Notes under the pieces: model-generated
What the model was told of the DNA's origin: nothing
What the model saw: only the letters and a program-made list of their open reading frames with translations
The model's database searches: none
From: Pegoplata infirma
Taxonomy: Eukaryota > Arthropoda > Insecta > Diptera > Anthomyiidae
NCBI GenBank assembly: GCA_963921195.1
Contig: OY992539.1
Location: 134,257,182-134,321,181 of the forward strand
Reading direction: 5' to 3'
DNA length: 64,000 nt
Translations under genes and position numbers: made by a program
Shown: one piece after another, positions 11,239 to 22,241 of the stretch
Position numbering within the stretch: the stretch's first letter is position 1
Layout: each line of letters starts with the position of its first letter

Positions 11239-12373
11239 CACTCAAAAAATTATGTTAGTAAAATCAACTGAAAATGTCAGTTAAAATAACTACTTTGTAA
11301 GTTATTTTGGGGTCAACTACTTTTTCAGTTAAATCAACTACACTCAGAAAATTATGTAAGTTACTACATGCTAGTTATTTGTATATTTTACAGTAGTCAG
11401 TTGTTTTCAACTATAAAGTCAGTTGTTTTTGTATGAAAAATGTCAAACAACTATTTCTGTTAGTTATTTTAAGTCGTTTTTTTGAGCAACTAACAAAAAA
11501 GTACTGTGATGTAGTAACAGTTATTTAAAGTAGTTAATTTAATTTTTTTTTTATATCTGAAAAATTTTTAAAGTTTTTTTTCCAAAAAATAAAAAAAAAT
11601 TTTCGTTTTTTTTTTATTTTCACAACTTTTTGAAAAAAAAAAAATTTGGTCTTCAAGTTTTTTTTGAAAAATTTTTGGAAAAAAAAAATATATATTGATT
11701 ATTTAATTTTTACTACATTTTAGTTGTTTTGACTACAAATGTTAGTAGTTTTTACTACAGAAGTCAGTTGTTTTTTGTCAGTTAAAATAACTAACATTGT
11801 TAGTTGATTTAACTGAAAAAGTAGTTGACCCCAAAACAACTTACAAAGTAGTTATTTTAACTGACATTTTCAGTTGATTTTACTAACATAATTTTTTGAG
11901 TGTAACAATGTTAGTTATTTTAACTGACAAAAAAACAACTGACTTATGTAGTAAAAACTACTAACACTTTTAGTCAAAACAACTAAAATGTAGTAAAAAT
12001 AAAATAATCACTATAATTTTTTTTTTTTTTTAAAAAATGTTTCAGAAAAAAAATTGAAGACCAAAATTTTTTAAAGTTTTTTTTGTTTAAAAAAAAGTTG
12101 TGAAAAATAAAAAAAAAGCAAAAATTTACTTTTATTTTTTGGAAAAAAACTTTGAAAATTTTTCAGAGATAAAAAAATGAACTACTTTAAATAACTGTTA
12201 CTAAACTACAGTCCTTTTTTGTCAGTTGTTCAAAAAAAACGACTTAAAATAACTAAGAGTAATAGTTGTTTGATATTTTTCATACAAAAACAACGGACTT
12301 TGTAGTTGAAAACAACTAACTACTGTAAAATATACAAACAACTAACGGAGTAACTTACATAATTTTCTGAGTG
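11239..12373. mobile_element. CACTC TIR element interrupted by a sister copy
   Basis: The left part is 11239-11340 and the right part 11903-12373. Together they make one element of about 570 bp with ends CACTCAAAAAATTATGTTAG and ACATAATTTTCTGAGTG. It is the family seen at 8750 and 24168. The right inverted arm near 18260-18275 shows the unfilled site (CCAATTTTAAGCTTTT); here AA is repeated around the element rather than a clean TA. A full sister copy sits in it at 11341-11902. Confidence 0.88.
11341..11902. mobile_element. CACTC TIR element nested in its sister copy
   Basis: It is about 560 bp, in reverse orientation relative to its host element. The ends are CACTCAGAAAATTATGTAAG and CTAACATAATTTTTTGAGTG. 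TA occurs on both sides (11339-11340, 11903-11904), whereas other copies have a single TA in the same context (CAACTAACAATG). This self-insertion shows that at least two rounds of activity occurred. Confidence 0.9.
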
Positions 12374-13729
12374 AAGCTTTTAAGTCCATCAATGAGATTC
12401 AAAAGGCGCTGGATACACAAAAAATAAGAGAAACACAAAAAAAATACTATATACAGAAAAAAGATGGAAATAAATTAACCACACCCATTTGCCTGTCTTA
12501 TTCTCCACCCATAAACTGGATATCAAAAATTCAGGTTCGTGTTAATCTTTCCCATGAAACCTACTATATACATTCCAATTTTCATTTTCCTAAGTCATTT
12601 GGGGTCTTCAAATTAGTTAAAATATTAAAAAACCCAATTTTTTCTTTAATCTTTTAATTCTCCGTCCACAGTCGAGAAATTTTAAATCCGATTACTTGAG
12701 TATATATTACATCGTTAGGACTATACACTATGCACCTTCCGCTTCCTTTGGGGGCTTCAAAAGAAGTTAGAATGTTAAAATCCCAATTTCGTCACTCCCC
12801 ATTTTTCTTTCTATTCTCCGCCCACAGTTAAAAAATTTTAATTTCGACTACTTCAGGATATGCTTCATCGATAGGACTATATGCTAGGTAATTTTCAGCT
12901 TACTAAATCATTAGAGTACTTTAAAATAAGCAAAAATGTAAATTTTCATCATCATAGGTCAATGGGAGTCTCCAGATTAGTTAAAATATTAAAAAACACA
13001 ATTTTGCCACGCTCCATTTTTCTCTTAATTCTCCTTCCACAGTCTACAAAATTTAAACCCGATTACTTCAGGATATGCTTCATTGTTAGAACTAAATGCT
13101 ATGCAATTTTCCGCTTCCTAAGTCATTTGGGGGCTTCAAAAGAAGCAAAAATGTTTAAAAAATCCAAATTTTGCCACGCCACTTTTCCCCTCAATTCCCC
13201 GCCCACATTGAGAAAAATTTAAATCCGACTATTTGGCGATATGCGCCACCGTTAGGAATATATTCTAGGAAATTTTCAGCTTCCTAAGTCATAAGGGGGC
13301 TTTAAATTAAGCAAAAATGTCAAAAAATTTAATTTTGCCACGCCCACTTTTCCGATTATTTCTCCGCCCACAGGCAAAAAATCGAAAATCCGGCTACGTT
13401 AGGATCTGCCCCAGGTGTTTTACTATATGCATGCCAATTTTCAGCTTTATAGCTCATCAGTGGGCTTCAAAAAGCTCTGGATAGACAAAAAAAGAGGAAC
13501 ACACAAATAGGGAAATTATATATATAGATGATTTTTTTGTAAATTTTTTAAAATATATATGTATATTTTTTAATAAATACAACAATTCCGATGGTTTAAA
13601 AACATTAAGTGCTGTATATTTATTTCAAAAAAGAAATATGTAAAAATTTTATTCAGCCAGGCATTAATTTTTTTCAGTTTCGGTTTTGGTTCGGTTTGGC
13701 CTCGAAAAACTGGTTTCGGCCGGAAGCTA

Positions 13730-14099
13730 TTGATTTGTCATATTTATAATAAGAATTCGACTATTTTTCAAGATTCTTCGTATCAAGGTTGCATTCAATA
13801 TCAATAAAATTACAATATTTCAGAAGTGCCTTATGATTGTTGAAATTCTGGGACGCCGCTTAGCCATTTACTGGAATAAATCCAGGCAAAAATATTCACA
13901 GTCGTTGTTAACTAAAAATTTAACAATATATCAGAAGTAGACAAGTTCCAAAAAAGTCTGCACTTCAAAAATTTTACAAACCTTCTTCATCATTTCAAAG
14001 ATTTTAAAGTTCAAAAAAATTGTCATTCTTATTACACAGAAGACGAGTAAGCGATGACACTGTATGTCTCTGGTCAACAAAAAAAAACAGTCAAATTCC
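13730..14099. other. Centre of outer inverted repeat
   Basis: Bases 13730-13775 continue the left arm after the hAT-like insertion, and the inverted counterpart begins near 14060-14110. Between about 13776 and 14060 is roughly 280 bp of unpaired spacer in which I recognise no gene or repeat. Confidence 0.55.
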
Positions 14100-14283
14100 T
14101 ATAAATAAGACAAATCAGCTCTAAATCAATTATCTAAATAGAATTAAACAAGTTTTTGGTAAGTGCAAAAATAAATGTATCGTGGCGTATGATTGATATG
14201 GAAAATAAAATAAGACATTCAAACTTTAAAGCCAATTTTCTCGAAAACCAAAAATAACTGCTCTCTGAAAATTTGATATGATG
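14100..14283. repeat. Right arm of outer inverted repeat, proximal part
   Basis: This is the inverted match of 7767-7947, reading CTAAATCAATTATCTAAATAG and GTATCGTGGCGTATGA in reverse orientation. It is cut at 14284 by the CACTGTGGGCC element and continues at 16966. Confidence 0.82.
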
Positions 14284-14861
14284 CACTGTGGGCCAGGATT
14301 TCCATTTTTTGGCCAATAAGGTCTGTAAGGCAACACATATTTAAAAATATTTTTTCGGAATGTCGACATCTTGAATTTTGTCCACCTTTAATATCTTTTT
14401 ATTATAGCTTAAAGTTTTTTTTTTTGCATGAGGTTAAAGTCAATGTTTGAGATTTTTTTTATATTTTTTATTTATGAAACAAATATTTTTTTTTTGTACT
14501 TCGACACAATATTTTTTCAAAATTTCGGTGAAGTTCTCCTAAAGACATACCTGTTTGTTCAACACATGATATAAACTGCCAAAAAGTAAGCTATAAGCAT
14601 TTTTTTTAAATAAATTATGGAAATTCATACTTTTGTTGAAATCCGCCTTTTTCCAACACCAAAGTCCAAGAAAGTCCAAACGATATTGACAAACCTCGAA
14701 CTACGATCTGTCTCTGACAATGTATTCTATTCACATTTTTGCGACCCTGTGCGACCGTTCATAAACTTTTGATGTAGAGGCAATAAACCAAAATATGACG
14801 TTTAGAAATGCCCTAAAATGGAACTTCAACATTTTTCGATATTTTTGTTTCTATTGATTTC

Positions 14862-15198
14862 TAGTGTCCGACCGAATATTCGGCTTCGGCCTCGGCTTCG
14901 GCCAAAAAGCACTATTCGGCCACTATTCGGCTTCGGCCACAATTTTGGCGGATAGGCCGAATAGCGAATAATTGTATAATATTTGTGCTCATGTGTTGAA
15001 AAACACACTAAACTAACTTTGAATAACAATTGTAAGCCACAAAAACATTTTACTAACAATAAGTGTTTTTGCAACTAAAAACATTTTTTTTTTTAATATT
15101 CGGCTTCGGCTTCGGTTTGGCCGAATAGTGAAAATTTGGCCGAATATTCGGCTTCGGCTTCGGCTTCGGCCAAAAAAGGTGTATTCGGTCGGACACTA
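14862..15198. mobile_element. hAT-type MITE (TTCGGC family), copy 1
   Basis: It is 337 bp with ends TAGTGTCCGACCGAATATTC and GTGTATTCGGTCGGACACTA. Perfect 8-bp target duplications TTGATTTC lie at 14854-14861 and 15199-15206. The ends fit the YARNG rule of hAT elements. The subterminal regions are runs of TTCGGC/GCCGAA. It is non-coding. Confidence 0.93.
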
Positions 15199-15247
15199 TT
15201 GATTTCTAATAAAAAATGCCTCACTTTGACAACATTGGCGTGATAAC

Positions 15248-15595
15248 TGCTGATGGGCACGTGAGTGAATTTTGACTCACGTTGACTCACGCTCACAAAA
15301 AAACATAATTTACTCCACCGTTTTTTTTCTCACACTTACTCATTATTTACGTGAGTAAACAAAACACGTGTGACTCACGCTCACTCGTAACTCACGCTAA
15401 ACATTTAAAACACGAAAAAAATTGAAATAACTGAATCAATACAATTAAATAGTTTTGACTCACGCAAAAAAATTGCACTCACTACGAATCACTCACGCAA
15501 AAAATTGTCTCACTCACTTATCACTCACGAACAAAAAATTTTAATCACGCTCACTTTCGATCACGAGTAATTCACGTGACCAGCGTCCATCTCTA
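15248..15595. mobile_element. hAT-like element rich in CTCACG motifs, copy 1
   Basis: The left end is TGCTGATGGGCACGTGAGTG and the right end CACGTGACCAGCGTCCATCTCTA. Flanks GTGATAAC (15240-15247) and GTGCTAAA (15596-15603) match at six of eight positions. The body is dominated by ACTCACGCTCACT-type words. A larger related copy is at 48933-49519. No coding region is seen. Confidence 0.7.
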
Positions 15596-15785
15596 GTGCT
15601 AAACATTAAAGCTGGTAACGCAATTAAGCGGGCATATTTTGGCAATAGCATTTTTAATATTTTTTACGAAATTGTAAGCTTGTAGCATTATTTGTACATT
15701 TAGGATGGCAAATGCTTATTGGAAATAAAAAAGTTCTCTCTTAAATGAGCCACTGAATATATGAACTTTTTGACGCATTTAAAAG

Positions 15786-16104
15786 TAGTGTCCGACCGAA
15801 TATTCGGCTTCGGCTTCGGCCAAAAAGCACTATTCGGCCACTATTCGGCTTCGGCCACAATTTTGGCCCAATAGGCCGAATACCGAATAATTGTATAATA
15901 TTTGTGCTCACGTGTTGAAAAACACACTAAACTAACTTTGAATTACATTAGTAAGCCACAAAAACATTTTACTAAGTGTTTTTGCAACTAAAAACATTTT
16001 TTTTTTAATATTCGGCTTCGGCTTCGGTTTGGCCGAATAGTGAAAATTTGGCCGAATATTCGGCTTCGGCTTCGGCCAAAAAAGGTGTATTCGGTCGGAC
16101 ACTA
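15786..16104. mobile_element. hAT-type MITE (TTCGGC family), copy 2
   Basis: It is 319 bp and nearly the same as the copy at 14862. Perfect 8-bp target duplications TTTAAAAG lie at 15778-15785 and 16105-16112. The ends are TAGTGTCCGACCGAATATTC and GTATTCGGTCGGACACTA. The close similarity and intact duplications point to fairly recent movement. Confidence 0.93.
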
Positions 16105-16204
16105 TTTAAAAGAGAAATATTTTATTAAAATCTTCTGATAAAAGCAAAAAGAGGGATTTATAAAAACTTAGAAATTTAAACATTGTACATTTTTTTAAAA
16201 AGCT

Positions 16205-16850
16205 ATGTCCTAAATTTTGGATCCACCATTTTGATTTCAAAAAATCTGAGTTCGTATTCGTGTTGTGCAATCATTTCCTAGTGATATTTTGAAACATTAA
16301 TCAATAATTTAAATATCTTGTCCGCCATATTGGATCCGCTATTTTGAATATTTGATTCTTAAATCAGATTTGGCATTCCAAAAACCATCAAAATCAGACA
16401 ACATAGAAAAAAACTTAATATTTTATTTGACGCCATATTGGATCCGCCATTTTGTATTTAAAAAATCGGAGCTCATATTCGTAATTACTGACCCTAAATA
16501 CATCAAAAATTACTAATTTAAGTACAATTAACAATTAGCTAAGAATTACAAAAGCATATTCGCCATATTGGATCCGCCATTTTGAATTTCAAATCTTTAA
16601 TTCCAAAATCGGTTTTAATATCCGAAAAACCATTAAAATTGAAGTTTTTGGCCAAAAGAGACAACATATAAAAAATTTTAAATTTAAATTTGTCGCCATA
16701 TTGGTTCCGCCATTTTGAATTTTAAAAGTCTGAGCTCATATTCGTCGTTAACGACCCCAAATACATCGATAATGATTATATTAAATACAATAAACAAAGA
16801 ATTAAAAAATCATGTCCGCCATTTTGGATCCGCCATTTTGAATTATGAAA
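16205..16850. repeat. CCATATTGGATCCGCCATTTTG dimeric array
   Basis: The motif CGCCATATTGGATCCGCCAT or a variant recurs near 16217, 16321, 16431, 16559, 16691 and 16815. Two spacer types alternate: one with TCTGAGCTCATATTCGT and CCCAAATACATC, the other with CCGAAAAACCAT. This gives a dimer period of about 240-260 bp. It lies inside the CACTGTGGGCC element near its right end. Confidence 0.88.
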
Positions 16851-16965
16851 TTTTTTTTCCAGAATCGTGATCAGTGATCCTTTAACACCCATATGCAATA
16901 CTTTTTTGATATATAGGTTAAGCGGTCTATTTATGGCCAAAATTCAGGGATGCTGGCCCACAGTG

Positions 16966-17133
16966 TGATGTAGAGAATGAAATGAACTTTAATTTAAAAT
17001 TTTTTTAAAAAAAATTAAAAATGGCGTGTTTGTTACTTTCATAGAGGGCAATAAGCTCTCAAAGTTTGACTTTGATCCAACAACATTTTTTTTTCGTGGT
17101 ACGTTTGAAATAGAAACCTTCATATATAATTTC
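16966..17133. repeat. Right arm of outer inverted repeat, distal part
   Basis: Inverted match of 7366-7461 plus 7704-7790, including GTTGTTGGATCAAAGTCAAACT in reverse. It joins directly to the inverted tandem block at 17134. Confidence 0.82.
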
Positions 17134-19465
17134 CCTATTTGTGTATTCCTCTTTTTTTGTCATTCCAGAGCTTTTTGAAGCCCACTGATGAGCTACAAAG
17201 CTGAAAATTGGCATGCTTATAGTAAAACACCTGGGGCAGATCCCAACGTTGCCGGATTTTCGATTTTTTGTCTGTGGGCGGAGAAATAAGTGGGAAAGTG
17301 GGCGTGGCAAAATGCAATTTTTTGACGTTTTTGCTTAATTTAAAGCCCCTAAATGACTTAGGAATCTGAAAATTTCCTAGAATATAGTCCTAACGATGCC
17401 GCATATCTCCAAGTAGTCGGATTTAAAATTTTCGCAATGTGGGCGGAGAATTGAGGGGAAAAGTGGAGTGGCAAAATTTAGATTTTTTTTAAACATTTTT
17501 ACTTCTTTTAAAGCCCCCAAATGCCTTAGGAAGCTGAAAATTTCCTAGAATATAGTCCTAACAATGGCGCATATCCCCAAGTTATCGGATTCAAAATTTC
17601 GCAATGTGGGCGGAGAATTGAGGGAAAAGTGGCGTGGCAAAATTGGGATTTTTTTAAATTTTTACTTCTTTTGAAGCCCCCAAATGACTTAGGAAGCGGA
17701 AAATTGCATAGCATTTAGTTCTAACAATGAAGCATTTCCTGAAGTAATCGGATTTAAATTTTTTAAACTGTGGAAGGAGAATTAAGAGAAAAATGGGGTG
17801 TGGCAAAATTGTGTTTTTTAATATTTAATTTGAAGACCCCCAATGATCTATGAAGATGAAAATTGGCATTTTTGCTTATTTTAAAGTCCTCTAATGACTT
17901 AGGAAGCTGAAAATTTTCTAGCGTATAGTCCTATCGACGAAGCATATCATTTTAATTTTTTGGACTGTGGGTGGAGAATTGAAAGGAAAATGGGGAGTGA
18001 CAAAATTGAGATTTTTAACATTTTAACTTCTTTTGAAGCCTCCAAAGGAAGCGGAAAATGCACAGAATTGGCATGTATATAGAAGGTTTCATGTGGAAGA
18101 TCAGCACGAGCCTGGATTTTTGATATCCAGTGTATGGGTGGAGATTAAGAAAGGATAAGGGCGTGGTAAATTTATTTCCATCTAGTTTCTGAATGTATAT
18201 TTTATTTATTTGTGTTTCTCTTATTTTTTGTGTATCCAGCTCCTTTTGAATCTCATTGATGGACTTAAAAGCTTAAAATTGGCATGTATATAATAAAACA
18301 CCAGGGACAGATTCTTACGAAGTAGGATTTTTTGCCTGTGGGCGGCCAATTACGAGAAAAAGGGGACTTGGCAAAATTATTTTTTTTTTAACATTTTAGA
18401 GTATTTTTAAGCTCCGCCCCAATGAATACGGAAGCTGAATTTTGGAATACACAGAAAAAAACAGTTTAATTGTGCCAGCCGAATAAAGAGCCAACTGCAT
18501 GGTTTAATTACAACAACTGAAATTTTCGGTTGCGATTACCGAAATTTATTTGGACAAACAGAAGTTAAATTTTCAAAACAAATTTTGGTTATGGCAACCG
18601 AAAATTTCGGTTGTTGTTATTTAACTATGCAGTTGGCTCTAAATTCGGCTGGCACAACTAAACTGTTCTCTCTGTGTAGGGACGGAGAATTAAGAGAAGA
18701 AATGGGCGTGGAAAAATTATGTTTTTACATCTTACCTAATTTTGAAGACACCTTATGACCTTGAAAGATGAAAATTAGAATACATATGGTACGGACTATG
18801 GTAAAGATCAACTCTGACCTGGATATGCCCTTTTACTGGAAATACAAAAAATCTGTTGTGAATTTTGTTCAGTTTGTATATATAATCTGTAACGTAGCCG
18901 GGTTTTCGGCCTTTAAGTCAGGGGGAGTGGCGGAAGACGGCGAAATTTAGTTTTTAAATACTTAAACTATTTCTGAAACCCCTAATGACTAAGGAAGCTG
19001 AAAATTGTAAAGCATAAAGTATTGACAATGGATCATATCCTTATGAAGTCAGATTTAATATTTAAACTGTGTACGGAGAGTTATAAGGAAAAATTTTAAG
19101 TGGAAAAGTCTTTGTGTTTTTTAACATTTTAACTAATTTTAAAACCCTTTATGATAAAAAGAAAGACAAAAATTGCCATGTATATAGGAGTGACCATGGG
19201 ACAGATCCACACGATGGATTTTTGATATCCGGTTTATGGACGGAGAGACGAAATGGGCCTGCTAAATTTAGTTCTAAAATGTTATCAATAAACCTTTTAT
19301 ACTCATTAAATTTTTTTCCAGTTTGGGAAATATATTGATGTAACTCAATCTAGCAATATTAAATTTTTGAAGCACAAATATAATTTTTTATAAAGTTTGG
19401 TAAAATATTAGAACTATTGAGAAAAGTGAATTGGTGTTCCGCCTGGCAGGGACAGGCTATTCGAC
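17134..19465. repeat. Right (inverted) copy of large tandem-unit block
   Basis: It starts with TATATATAATTTCCCTATTT and ends with GGCTATTCGACTAGT, the reverse of the block at 8220-13530. The same 170-190 bp units are visible, for example GGGCGGAGAATTGAGGGGAAAAGTGG at 17450 and again at 17608. It lacks the CACTC elements and the mini-me-like element of the left copy, so it records their empty sites. It carries its own insertion at 18450-18676. Confidence 0.78.
18450..18676. mobile_element. CACAG TIR MITE (227 bp), TA-flanked
   Basis: The ends CACAGAAAAAAACAGTTTAA and TAAACTGTTCTCTCTGTG are flanked by TA at 18448-18449 and 18677-18678. The subterminal inverted segments continue inward (GTGCCAGCCGAAT / ATTCGGCTGGCAC, GAGCCAACTGCAT / ATGCAGTTGGCTC), so nearly the whole element is one hairpin. 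The left block near 9548 (CCATATTCCAAAAC) shows the empty site. Confidence 0.92.
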
Positions 19466-19588
19466 TAGTTGCTCCAATAAATCACAAGAATAATGTATTA
19501 CCATCACTAAAGTCTTTATGCCTGAAAAGTTTGTATGAAGGAAGTGCTCCTCGTAAACACACAAAAAAATACTACAGTTTTAAGCTAA
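19466..19588. other. Short unclassified interval
   Basis: About 120 bp lie between the inverted tandem block and the CAAGGGAAG element. No feature is seen. Confidence 0.4.
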
Positions 19589-20189
19589 CAAGGGAAGTCT
19601 CCCTGGTGTCACCCTCCGATCTTCATGAAATTTGGATATGTTGTTAAGAACGAAAATTAATTCGACACGTATTTTTTTTTAGCGGCCCAAACTCATTTTT
19701 AGGGGGGGTCGATTTGTATGGGGGGAAATTGACCTTTTTCAGTTTTTTACAATTTACGCCTATTTAAACAAAATTATTATAGGCATGTGTGGTATCAGAT
19801 TAAAGGTATTAAAAATACCTATCTCGTGGTGCTAACAACGGGCCGAAGAAGTTAATATTTTTCGACTTATTAACAAAAATGTCCTAAAATTTTGGTATTT
19901 TACTCAATATGACAAAAAGTTGTGCATGTTTGGACACGTTCTTAGCACACGCAGATAGGTTTTCCAAAGACCTTTCATTTGGTATGTAACATGACTAGGT
20001 TTCTTTGCATAATTTAGGAGATAAACGAAAAAATCTGAAAAATGGCCTTGTCTTCCCCCCTCCTTTTTACCCCCTAAATATGAATTTGGGCCGCTAAAAA
20101 AAATACGTGTCCCTTTTTTTTTTTTGTGCTCTATAAAATAAAACCAATTCCATAAAGATCCGCGGGTGACACTAGGGAGACTTCCCTTG
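19589..20189. mobile_element. CAAGGGAAGTCTCCC TIR element, TAA-flanked (Harbinger-like)
   Basis: It is 601 bp with TIRs CAAGGGAAGTCTCCCTGGTG and CACTAGGGAGACTTCCCTTG. The 3-bp duplication TAA lies at 19586-19588 and 20190-20192. TWA duplications are characteristic of PIF/Harbinger elements. Internally, TTTAGCGGCCCAAACTCATTTTTAG near 19678 reappears inverted near 20075. No transposase is seen. A degraded relative of its body lies at 53600-53840. Confidence 0.8.
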
Positions 20190-20192
20190 TAA

Positions 20193-20680
20193 GTCTGTTT
20201 TTTGCGTCAAAATTTTACTTAAACTTTAAAATCCTCAAATCGCAATAAAACATTTAAAAATCAACCACCTTTGACAACAATAAGAAAGAAACGATCATAA
20301 CAAAACTGAAATGTCACATTTTCACTTCAATTTGAATTGTTTTGTATAATAAAAATGCTTGAAAACTTTTTTAACAATTTCCCTATTATTCCTCGCGTTG
20401 CCAAAATTTATTTTTTTTTATATGGAGTTTGACAGATTTTTTCCCGTGAAATCGAACAGAGTACTATGCACTAATGTCTAAATAGTGTGTAGTCGAAACA
20501 TTGGTTTTCACTTTTGCACATGCGTGCACGTCCGTTCACAAAAAAAAGAATATCAACTGAATTAAGAATATATTTTTTTATTGCGTTATCCAAATTTTCG
20601 TTTTGCTGTTTGATGCTCGTAAATCGTCGTATAATTTATAGTTTTTTCTCTTTGCCTTACGGTAGTGCATACTAGATGCA
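20193..20680. other. Unclassified interval
   Basis: Mixed AT-rich sequence with a GC-richer patch near 20455-20540 (GTGCACATGCGTGCACGTCC). I could support no gene, repeat or RNA. Confidence 0.4.
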
Positions 20681-20688
20681 GGGCTGCA

Positions 20689-21529
20689 ATTGTCAAATTG
20701 CCGATTTGCCGATTTTTGCTCCAAAAATGCCGATTTTTTGATCAACTCTAAAAACACGGTCACTTTTTAAACCCTACCCTTCGTCATAGTAGGATATGAA
20801 CATACTCATGGTCCTCCAACGATTTTAAGTCAATCTAACGATATCCGTCCGTATGTCTGAAGAAAACACATCATTATTAGAGTGGAGCGATTTTTTTTTC
20901 GATTTCACTTAGCGTAGGGGTCAGAAGAGTTGTCTTTTCGGGTCAATATCAACATAAACAAATATTTAACCTGTGAGGCAATGTCTGTGAGTTCCTTTTT
21001 GACCTAAAATCGGGAAGCTCTGAAGAAAGTTGAAAAAAATATTTTTGCTGGATATATTAGTTCTTGACAATGGAATCGGACAATGTCAGAAACACATGTC
21101 GATTAAGTCTTGCAAAAATGACCAACATAAATAAATTTAAAACAGGAAAATAGTTTTCATGAAAATTATTCTATGAGAATATCATGGTTTTAATTAGTAA
21201 AGGAAATAATGACCTCGAACTAGAACAAACCTACTAAAAATATAATATTTTAAAGGTCGAATAAAACAATTTTTATTTTTTAATAAAAATGAATCAGAAT
21301 TTTTAGTTTTTTGCTGAAAAGTTTTAATTAGCGCATTTATTTTGTTTTCCTTTAATGCTAAATTGTTCTATTTTGCTGTTTTTTGTCAATAAAACATTTT
21401 TTATTGCATTAAAAATGGTTATTTTTCATTTTCCGATTTTTCGCCGATTTTTTTAATATGAAGTGCCGATAATGCCGATTTTTTTTTTTAAATATGCCGA
21501 TTTTTCATCAAAATCATCTGGCACCCCTG
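20689..21529. mobile_element. hAT-type element with perfect ACTAGATG duplications
   Basis: It is 841 bp. The left end is CAGGGCTGCAATTGTCAAAT and the right end TCATCTGGCACCCCTG. Perfect 8-bp target duplications lie at 20681-20688 and 21530-21537. TGCCGATTTTT words cluster at both ends. It carries a decayed mini-me-like core (AACGATATCCGTCCGTATGTCTG near 20835) and, at about 21060-21290, a copy of the arm of the hairpin at 22242. No transposase frame is seen. Confidence 0.9.
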
Positions 21530-21554
21530 ACTAGATGCACTACTGTAAGCGAAT

Positions 21555-21975
21555 TAGTGTTGTAAATAGTGGTTACTTTTGACTACTCAATACTACTCGA
21601 TACTTTTTCAACTGAGTACTCGATACTACTCAATACTTTTTTGGAAATTGAAAAATTTTAAAATAGAGCTTTATAAATTACAATTTTATTAATTTTTATC
21701 AAAATTCTAATTGTGTTTGCATAGCAATGCATTTGCTTTTATCTTTAGATTATTTTTAATCAATTTAAAAATTATTTTTTAGAAAAAAAACAACTAAAAT
21801 ATTTTGCATACACAGAGTTGCATTTTATGGTTATATTTGTTGGTTAAATTATGCGTTTCTAATGAAAAAATACAATCCTGAAAGTAATGAGTTGTTACTT
21901 TTGAGTATTGAGTACTCGAAAAATAGGCAGTATTGAGTACTCAGTACTCAAATACTCAATACTTTTACAACACTA
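21555..21975. mobile_element. hAT-type element with perfect AAGCGAAT duplications
   Basis: It is 421 bp with ends TAGTGTTGTAAATAGTGG and TACTTTTACAACACTA. Perfect 8-bp target duplications AAGCGAAT lie at 21547-21554 and 21976-21983. Both ends carry TACTCAATACT/GAGTACTC words, so it can fold back on itself. It lies only 17 bp from the duplication of the neighbouring hAT element. Confidence 0.92.
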
Positions 21976-22241
21976 AAGCGAATGTATTTAAACATTTCTG
22001 TTTATATTCGTAATTTATCGAAAAATTTATATTTCTATCTCTTCCTTACAATAGTGCATCTAGTATGTGCATCTAGTGTGCTGAAGACGAAGCGCTTGTG
22101 TATGCCAGAAAAATTATGAACTGCTTCCACAATCTCGTTTATTTTTTGCCGGGATAACTAAAATTTAAAAAATAAAATTTCTTCGAAATAAATTCTGATT
22201 AATTTTTATTAATAAATAAAAATTGTTTTATTCGACCTTTA

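Larger units (their letters stand above)
8220..13530. repeat. Left copy of large tandem-unit block
   Basis: The block runs from CTAGTCGAATAGCCTGTCACTG to AATAGGGAAATTATATATATAG. It consists of degenerate units of roughly 170-190 bp. Each unit includes CACGCCCATTTTTCTC, TTCTCCGCCCACAG, AAATTTTAAATCCGACTAC, TAGGACTATATGCTA, and TTTTCAGCTTCCTAAGTCAT followed by GGGGCTTCAAA. Clear units lie at 8500-8749, 9306-9757, 11028-11238 and 12374-13510. The block recurs inverted at 17134-19465, shorter because the right copy lacks several insertions. Long arms made of tandem units are typical of foldback-type elements, but no transposase is present and I cannot name the family. Confidence 0.75.
7948..13729. 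mobile_element. hAT-like TTCGG-rich element carrying a large tandem-repeat block
   Basis: The left end reads TAGAGTCCAACCGAATATTCGG and the right end GGTTTCGGCCGGAAGCTA. Both are diverged versions of the TAGTGTCCGACCGAATA ends of the small elements at 14862 and 15786. Flanking 8-mers CCAATTTG (7940-7947) and TTGATTTG (13730-13737) match at five of eight positions. The inverted copy of the surrounding sequence at 14060-14115 shows the undivided site (CTGATTTG), which supports insertion here. Most of the interior is the tandem block at 8220-13530, itself invaded by further elements. Confidence 0.6.
14284..16965. mobile_element. CACTGTGGGCCAG TIR element (2.7 kb), 5-bp target duplication
   Basis: The ends are CACTGTGGGCCAGGATTTCC and GGGATGCTGGCCCACAGTG. 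TGATG flanks it on both sides (14279-14283, 16966-16970). The left inverted arm near 7770 preserves the uninterrupted site (GATATGATGTAG as complement), which confirms the insertion point. It contains two small hAT elements, a CTCACG-rich hAT-like element and the CCATATTGGATCCGCC array. No transposase is visible. The 5-bp duplication does not let me assign a superfamily. Confidence 0.85.

Noticed and set aside
12881..13222. 113-codon open frame
   Set aside because: It reads straight through the 170-190 bp tandem units, so its repeated peptide pattern reflects the DNA repeat.
15093..15296. Peptide with EAEAEAEY repeats
   Set aside because: Comes from TTCGGC runs at the end of a hAT MITE; no coding evidence.
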